Below are positions 8,944 to 15,300 of a stretch of DNA of 16,701 nucleotides, in pieces; within the stretch, counting starts at the first letter, position 1, and the number at the start of each line of letters is the position of its first letter. Where the stretch lies: contig JAMYHL010000180.1 of NCBI GenBank assembly GCA_025531455.1, positions 1 to 16,701 of the forward strand. Direction: 5' to 3'. The notes beneath the pieces are model-generated. The model saw only the letters and a program-made list of their open reading frames with translations, had not been told where the DNA came from and searched no databases. Made by a program: the position numbers and the translations under genes. The DNA comes from Apiotrichum sp. Y4204. Taxonomy: Eukaryota; Basidiomycota; Tremellomycetes; Trichosporonales; Trichosporonaceae.

Positions 8944-10316
8944 ATGCCGCCTCTCCGCCGTCCAACAAGGTCGGCCACCGCTGCCGCTGCAGCAGCTGCA
9001 ACAGCTCCTGCTGCTCCTCCGATTCCTCCACCTGTGGCCGACACTGACCACTTCCCCGGTGATACTGCTGCCGACTTCGAGTGCAGAGGCCGTGACGAGG
9101 CTGCACAGTACCCCTTCGACCTGGCGTGGTTCAATGTCAACAAGTTCCTCGCCCTCCCTTCAGAGGACTCTTGTCCCGAAAGGTCCGGGTACCGCTGCGG
9201 AGACGACTTTGGCTCGGAGCAGGTGGTCCGGAAGCATATCGAGGTGGATGTGCTGACCGAGAGCTGTATGCTTCCCATGGATAGGCCGGCCTTGGTCCGA
9301 TACACTAGCCATGTCCCGGAGGAAATGTCCCATGGTCGGCTCTCCTTCGGCGTGATTAGGTACCCCGAGTTTGTCCCCCACGTCCTAGCAGTGCGCATTG
9401 CGCTGTGCTACAACCGTCTCTGGGCCGTGAGTACTACTTTGTGTCTTACCATTCTTCTATCCAGCTGACAACTCCAGTTGGGTTGCAATGCTTCGGTTAG
9501 CGAACGGTCCCGCGGCAGTGTAGATGCTCTGCACTTGGGGTACTGGAAGAAGTACACCAAGTCCCCGCAGATCTCTACCGACACCCGCTTGCAGCCTTCC
9601 CCTGAGTCTCTTGCTGCTACGCAGAGGCTCATGGAGGCTATTTCCGTGGTTGGCTGGATGGTCCTTGACATGGTTCGCCATATCGACCCTCCCTTGGCCA
9701 ACAGGATGCGAAGGTGAGTAACAACATTTGTCCTACCTCCGCTTAACCATTCTCAGGGTGATGCGGGTGCTGCGTGCACACCACGAGAAGGAGACTGGTG
9801 AGCCGATGCCCAGTTACCTCGACCTCGGCTTCGCCTCCTCCATCGCGCTGAAGGCCGGTGCAGCCCATGGCTGCCATGTTGACTTTCTCGATGACCACTG
9901 GTCAATGGCTGCAGTTTTCACTGTAGACCTCGGCACGGGGTCGTTCCGGGATTGTCATATGTGGGTCCCACAGGTTAAGGCTGTGGTTCCGACCAACTGT
10001 CGTGAGTACCTCTGGCGCTTGTTACTTAGCCGATCCCTTCTGACTAATGCCAGGTGATATGGTTCTGTTCCCGGCCCGAGTATACAGGCATGTCAACATT
10101 GGCGGTGTGGATACTGAGAACCGCATGGCTGTGACTCTCTACTGGGATCGCGCTGTGGTGAAATGGGCCGAGGAAAGGGACCCGGTCCTCATGAACAATG
10201 GTCCTCACTGGGATAAGCCCTCTGCGCAGAAGGAGCATGACCTCCAGGTCACCCCTATGCCGCCTATGCCCCCTGCGCCCCCTGCTTGGCCTACCGGTAC
10301 CTACACCGAGTACTAG
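8944..10316 (+). CDS. Gene B: putative 2-oxoglutarate/Fe(II) dioxygenase, possibly TET/JBP-like
   Basis: Exons 8944-9426, 9478-9713, 9757-10001 and 10054-10316 total 1227 nt and give 408 residues plus a stop. The three introns (51, 43 and 52 nt) have GTGAGT donors, branch-like CTGAC/CTTAAC/CTAAT and CAG acceptors, and all phases join. The ATG at 8944 is chosen because the frame further upstream has only a TTG.

The N-terminus is Ala/Pro-rich (residues about 11-33). The C-terminal half contains CHVDFLDDHWS, with H280 and D282 as the HxD pair. Next come G301, a W309-V-P segment, RDMVLFPARVYRH with H334, and ENRMAVTLYWDR with R345. H-x10-R after an HxD about 50 residues earlier is the metal and 2-oxoglutarate site of double-stranded beta-helix dioxygenases.

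Such enzymes hydroxylate nucleic acids, proteins or small molecules. A TET/JBP-type 5-methylcytosine role is one possibility, since that family is expanded in basidiomycetes near transposons. The substrate cannot be read from sequence. The Pro/Met-rich tail (about 388-402) looks disordered. The gene appears intact. Confidence 0.78.
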
Positions 10317-10524
10317 GCAAGCGCGATTAGAGATCCTGTTGTATAATATAGTTATAGTCAAATGTCAAGAGGTATGCTACTCCGAGTACACAACTTGACC
10401 ATTTCCCCAACTCCGGTAACCCTTAGTTGGTGGAAATTGGTGAGCGGACACCTGTCGCGCTTCACTGACTAACTGCAAAACAACTGTTCTGCCGTGATGT
10501 CTCAGGGTCCGTTCCCGGTTCCTG
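10317..10524. other. Convergent intergenic region between gene B and the minus-strand gene
   Basis: The 3' ends of a plus and a minus gene face each other here. TATAATATAG near 10340-10355 is A/T-rich in both directions and could serve polyadenylation. A hairpin lies at 10399-10440. Confidence 0.5.
10399..10440. terminator. Inverted repeat in the convergent 3' region
   Basis: The left arm CCATTTCCCCAACT (10399-10412) pairs with AGTTGGTGGAAATTGG (10425-10440) with two single-base bulges, around a 12-nt loop. Its place between converging genes fits a role in 3'-end formation or a transcript hairpin, but it could also be a remnant of an inverted repeat element. The role is inferred. Confidence 0.4.
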
Positions 10525-10773
10525 TTACATCATTGGTCCAGTTCTTGTAATCGCGTAAGCAACACAAAATTTGGAGACACTTTTACATCCTGCTATGGTA
10601 CATCTAGCGCAGTCACTACAGTTGCCGAAACAAGCGGAACAGTAGAGTCTGCTATCCGCTAGAGGTACCTTAGCCCGTGGTTTCTCATGATTGACTTTTC
10701 TCAAACTTTTTGGTACGTTAGGTAGTTTAACGACCAACAGTCTTCTTGCCGTGGAGGGGCGGTTTAGCAACAA
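10525..10773 (-). other. Cys-rich +1-frame ORF overlapping the 3' end of the 352-residue gene
   Basis: An 82-codon frame begins at an ATG inside the last 47 nt of the upstream gene and continues about 200 nt past its stop. It is basic first, then Cys-rich: YCSACFGNCSDCARC, followed by Cys residues 5 and 8 further on. This clustered pattern is unlikely in random sequence and resembles a zinc-binding tail. No GT-AG intron with a good donor joins the frames. It could be a frameshifted C-terminus of the upstream protein (an indel or a +1 shift), a separate small gene, or chance. Confidence 0.35.
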
Positions 10774-11785
10774 CAGTGGGTTTGAAGGCCCGCTTGCTGT
10801 ATGGCTTAGCCGTAGTCCTCTTTGGTAAGGCTACCTTGCCCACACTAGGCATATGGTAGTCACTAAGACGGTAAAGTTGATACTTCTTGTCCTCATGGTA
10901 TACGCTGAAACCATTGAACCGCAGGTAAGCAGTCATCTTCAGAAGGTCTTCCTTGCTGAATCCGATGCACTGCTCATAGGTAGCCTTGGCCTGAACCCGA
11001 AGGTTCTGACCCTCTAAGGCTGACTCTTCACTGAACCCGACCTTGTCGAGGTTGCAGCAGAGGAGTCGGTGAGGCTGACCTTTCACTTGTCCGTAGCCTT
11101 CAAGCTGCATGTGCAACTCGAAGCGGAGCCAAGCTAAGATCGGAAGCTCTCCAGGAATTATGGCAACAACGGGATCAGCCTTACGGTCTGGTTGACCAGT
11201 AAAGGCGATGCGCCTGTCCTCAGGTTTGCCAGGGGCGCCCCTTGTGAACTTGAAATTGTTGCCCCACTCGCCTCTAAGGAATCTGACCGAGGGACAGATC
11301 TCGATGCTTATATCGGCATCCCTCTTAGAGCGCTTGTGTTTGAGACCGCAGAAGTAGCAGGTCAAGACCTTAACCCGTGTTTCCACTGGGTAATCAGCCC
11401 ATCCGAGAGGCTCATCAACTAGTTTGCACCAGTCAATCGTAGCCTTCTTGGCAGGAACACATTCCGTGTCCTTAGGGGAGGAACTGTCTTCAGACTTCTT
11501 AGTGCCGTTGGCCCGAGAAGCTTCAAACGCTTGTTCCATAGATTGCTCAAAGGCAGCGACTTCATCATGAATAGATGGCTCACTACCCTGGCTCTCATTC
11601 GACTCAGGCGGCGGTACCGATTGCTCAGCCTGCCCTTCCTGGTCCCCTTCCTCTTGGGTCATGAGGACACCCTCCTCAACGTCCATAGGTTGGACCTCTG
11701 TTGAGTCCCCGACGGAGTCATACTCCATAATGGGAGTAGCAGGTGCACTCACAAGTACCTCATCTTCAACGGAGTAGTCGACCAT
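10727..11785 (-). CDS. Single-exon 352-residue protein of unknown function
   Basis: I do not recognise this protein. It is an uninterrupted ATG-started frame on the same strand as the retrotransposon pol, about 580 bp downstream of it. Residues 1-115 are acidic and Ser/Glu-rich, probably disordered. Residues 116-310 look folded, with CYFCGLKH (C143, C146, H150). This begins like a CCHC zinc knuckle, but H150 comes one residue early and the last Cys is absent. Residues 317-352 are strongly basic, fitting nucleic-acid binding.

No signal peptide or membrane segment is visible. The lack of introns, unlike genes A and B, and its position suggest a retroelement-linked gene: an extra ORF downstream of pol, a gag-like ORF of a second element sharing the LTR, or a host gene driven by LTR sequences. 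A +1-frame Cys-rich frame overlaps its end. Confidence 0.6.
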   Translation of the reverse strand: MVDYSVEDEVLVSAPATPIMEYDSVGDSTEVQPMDVEEGVLMTQEEGDQEGQAEQSVPPPESNESQGSEPSIHDEVAAFEQSMEQAFEASRANGTKKSEDSSSPKDTECVPAKKATIDWCKLVDEPLGWADYPVETRVKVLTCYFCGLKHKRSKRDADISIEICPSVRFLRGEWGNNFKFTRGAPGKPEDRRIAFTGQPDRKADPVVAIIPGELPILAWLRFELHMQLEGYGQVKGQPHRLLCCNLDKVGFSEESALEGQNLRVQAKATYEQCIGFSKEDLLKMTAYLRFNGFSVYHEDKKYQLYRLSDYHMPSVGKVALPKRTTAKPYSKRAFKPTVVAKPPLHGKKTVGR

Positions 11786-11898
11786 CGTAGTAACCGAGTC
11801 CTTTGACCGAAAGCCTAAGCGATATAGGTAGTGAAGGTAGAGTCGGAAAGGCAGTGGTATGTGAACAAGGAGTGGTGACTAGGATAGGTGGTGACGTG

Positions 11899-12217
11899 TG
11901 ATGATGTAGGTGGGTTGGGTAATGAGTAAAGCGGTGACAACTGTCGATGCTTAAGGATGGTGGTGACTAGTTACCGAATAGTAACTGGTAATAGTCGGGT
12001 TGGACCTAAGTCTAATGACTGCGGTACACAAGAGTGGATTGTCCGAGTTGCCGTGACTTCCAAGCCATGAACTGTGAACAACTTCCCTGAGCAACTCCAT
12101 CAAGAAGAAGACATGGTACCCTAAGCTCCTTCTTATATATCTACCCTCCGAGTGGTCATTGCTGCAACTTCCACTCATCCTTGGGTGTTGGGGATGATTC
12201 GGGATGGGAAACCATCA
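11899..12217 (-). repeat. Candidate 3' LTR
   Basis: It starts immediately after the polypurine tract, as TGATGG, and may end at ...CATCATCA (11899), giving short inverted ends TGATG/CATCA and about 319 bp. It contains a TATATAAG box on the minus strand (about 12132-12139), roughly 80 bp inside. Several GTGGTGAC words occur at its left end and beyond (near 11874, 11889, 11959). The inner end is a guess because the 5' LTR is outside the window. Confidence 0.4.
12132..12139 (-). promoter_or_regulatory. TATA box in the putative LTR
   Basis: TATATAAG reads on the minus strand. In an LTR it would drive element transcription; in the 3' copy it could also drive the 352-residue gene, whose ATG is about 350 bp downstream. 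Confidence 0.45.
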
Positions 12218-12230
12218 CCTTCCCCCCCCA
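12217..12230 (-). promoter_or_regulatory. Polypurine tract of the retrotransposon
   Basis: The minus strand reads TGGGGGGGGAAGG followed at once by TGATGG. A purine run directly before a TG is the usual primer site for plus-strand DNA synthesis at the 3' LTR border. It lies about 140 nt after the pol stop codon, the expected place. Confidence 0.65.
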
Positions 12231-12240
12231 ACTTTGCAAT

Positions 12241-12258
12241 ACAGCCGTCCTCGGCTGT
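12241..12258. repeat. Perfect hairpin next to the polypurine tract
   Basis: ACAGCCG and CGGCTGT form a 7-bp stem around TCCT, 11 nt upstream (element sense) of the polypurine tract. A second, imperfect hairpin lies at about 12278-12306. A structured 3' untranslated region of the retroelement is a reasonable reading. Confidence 0.5.
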
Positions 12259-12366
12259 GCTTACAAAAGGGAACCTCTTACCCGAGAATAGTTCCCGGAT
12301 AGTTAAGGTTCATCGCCTAGACTCGTAAGGTGTTTCAACTCCTTACTCTCGGTCTGACAACTCCGC

Positions 12367-15300
12367 TCAGATCGAAGAATGTTCTTCGCTACCACTAGTA
12401 ACCGGTAGTTCTGAGTTTCTGGGGTTGGCGATTAGGGTAGCAGGATCGGGAGCCCAGAACTGGCTAGTACTCAACATGATCCTTTCAGGCAGCGTGGGTT
12501 CATCCGGAACAACCATGGGGTTGGCTGGCCGAATGTATGCCCACGGCCTGTCCCGCCTTGGCAATGGGACCCGGGCCTTCTTTCGAGGTAGCTGATTCTG
12601 GGGGTACTGCAGTCGCAGTATCTCCTCTTCGATAGTACCTCTAGGATAGAACCGTCTGATCCTGTTGTGTCCAACTTTTGCCAGAGAATTGTCTTCTATG
12701 GGTGTGCCGTCAAGCTCGCTGAGCCGTAGGCACCCATGGAATCCAGTAGATCTCACTTTGTATGGTCCAAGAAACCTGTCCTCTTTGCGGACCCGGTGTC
12801 CTTGGTCCTGGGCCGAGTTCCGTACTAGAACAAGGTCCCCCACCTTGAACTGCCTGTTGCGCTGCAGAATGTCATGAACCGCATTGTGATCCTCAACACT
12901 CTGCTGTCGCGCCTGCTGAGCGAGTACTCTAGCAGCAGCCCGGTGTTCTGGAAGCTGTTGCAACTGGATCATTCTGGCTTCCAGAAGTTCCTCCGTTGTC
13001 ATCTTAGCCTTCCAATTCCCAACAAGGAATGTCTCGTACTCCGCGTCTATGGGCAAGACGGCATCTTGACCATAGAGGATGAAGTAAGGAGTACACTTGG
13101 TTGACCGCTTCGCTGTAGTCCTGTCTGCCCATAAGGCATAAGGAAGCAGTGAAACCCAGTCATTTCCTCTTGTCCGCATAAGCTTGAAGAGGTTTTCCTT
13201 GATAGGGCCATTACCTCGCTCAATCATCGCATTGGCCTGCGGATGATAAGAGTTGATGGTAATGTGTTTCACTCCATACCGAACTAGCATGTCATGAAAC
13301 TCTCCTTTGAACTCGGTGCCGTTATCAGATGTAACACAGCCGATGAGTCCAAACCTGCTAATCACTGTTTCTAGGAAGAAATCAGCCACTGATTTAGCAG
13401 TTAACCGAGACAAGGCTCGGCCTTCCACCCATCCCGAAAGGTCATCCCTTATCAGGACTATAGCCCTCTCAGGCAAGTAGTCAGGTGGGAATGGTCCCAT
13501 CGCTTCATTGGCAGGCATCCGAATACAGTCAATACCCATTTTGCCAAACAAGACAGGGATATTGGGACTGTTTCGGACATCCTCATATGATCGATAGTCC
13601 CTCGCTTGACAATCGGGACAAGTCTTTACCCATTCCGCAATGGTTGAAGACATGCCGTCCCAATAGAAGCGGTCTGCTGTTTTGACCAAGGTTGCCTTAG
13701 CTCCCTTATGGCCATGCTCTTCGTGCAGTTGGTTGAGGACACGATCATAGTCGGCCTTCCTTCCAAGCACAATGACCGGCAGTCTAGTACCATAGTGGCG
13801 CTTGATCCTGCCTTCGTCACCAAGCCAGCATTTTGAGGCAAGGCCCCGAATGGTTGCCTTCTTCCTCTTAGATAGACCTTCACCCCACGGCTGCTTGGAA
13901 AGGAACAGGCCAACTTGTAGCCATCTTTCAGCCTCCGAGTATAGGTCCTGGTTGAAGTGAGGTTCCACTATCAGGTCCGAATCAGCCTCATCAGAGTTCT
14001 GGTGACGGATCTCATCTGTGTTTCCCTCAGGCTGGTTGCTTTGTTCAACCGCCACTTCTTCGTTGTGAGGGCTATCAGGTCTGGCCTCTTCGGCTGACAG
14101 ACTGATCCTTCCCTCGAGTGTGCCTTCTTGTCTTTCCACCTGGTTCCTATCTTGTCCTTGGACAATCGGTACTTCAGGCTCTGAAACACTTGATGGCTCA
14201 GATGTGTCAGACGCTTCACCCGAATCGGGTTCGGCCTCTCCGACTAACACCTCAAACTCTTCCTCTCCCTTAGTAGGGAGTCCCGACACATGATTGAGAC
14301 CATCTGGGTGGGGTTCATCATCCCAGAATGGAGTCTCGGAGGTGTGAAGGGTGTCCGGAAAGAGCCAAGTATTGTTTGATCCCAAACAAATACTTGTCAG
14401 ATTGGACGAGGGAGTGACCGGATATGTCACTGTATCTTCCCCTTGCTTGTCCTGAACCTTTGCCGCTCTGACGGCATTGGTAATGTGGGTGTGTACCCAC
14501 CGAAACCACTCATCCCAATCAGATAAGGGATTGTTATCCTTTCCCTTAGGATAGTAGACAACATCGGGTTCCGGTAAGACCGAGACAGCATAACTGGACA
14601 CCATGTTCCAGTTCTTGAGCTCTTCGGCCTCCCCATGGTTACTTCCCTGATCCACAAGGGACCATTCGGAGGGACTCCTGCAACCACTAGGGGCTTCTTT
14701 GTGACTACCGACCACCTTGACATGCCCACAGTGTGTGTCTAGCCACTCCTCCGGGTCGGTGTCAGATGCCGTGTCGGCAGCACATCTCTCTCGCCGAGAC
14801 AGTCCATCGGCAACCTTATGCTTGTCACCCGGAACATGCCTAAAGATGAAATCATTCATCTTGATGTACCAACACCACCTTCCCTCAGCCGCAGTAGGCA
14901 GAGCAGGGGCATTGATCATCTGGCGGATAGAGACACAGTCCACTTCTAGGATAAACCTAGTCCCGTGAACATAGTGCCGTACAGCCCTTAGGCCAACGAA
15001 CACTCCAAACAACTCAAGCTTAGACTGGCTATAGCGTTGCTGTACCTCATTGAAGTAGAAGCTGAGGAACCGAGCTGGATACCTCTTGCCGTCTACCCCT
15101 TCTTGGGCCAGTTCAACACCACAGCCTTGCTGGCTAGAGTCGATGGCTACTATAGGTGGGTATTCCTCAGCCCGGCTATAGTCAAGTGGTCTGATCCAGC
15201 CGCTGGCCAGAACAGCGTCCTTGATAGCCTGCATGGCCTTATCGTGGTCCTCAGTCCACTGAAATTCCAGTTGGGATTTCATCGTGAGGTTGACCAAAGG

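Noticed and set aside
8919..9398. Antisense 159-codon frame within gene B exon 1
   Set aside because: It is the mirror of the Ala/Pro-rich exon; the sense strand has canonical splicing and a catalytic motif.
5340..10316. KDZ or other DNA transposon carrying the dioxygenase-like gene
   Set aside because: Fungal TET/JBP genes can be linked to such elements, but no transposase, terminal inverted repeats or target duplications are visible around gene B.
10727..11785. Env-like protein in the position 3' of pol
   Set aside because: No signal peptide, membrane segment or glycoprotein features are visible; the protein is acidic then basic and looks soluble.
12367..12736. Chromodomain at the integrase C-terminus
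   Set aside because: After the GPY/F motif the remaining roughly 120 residues show no aromatic-cage or chromodomain-like pattern.
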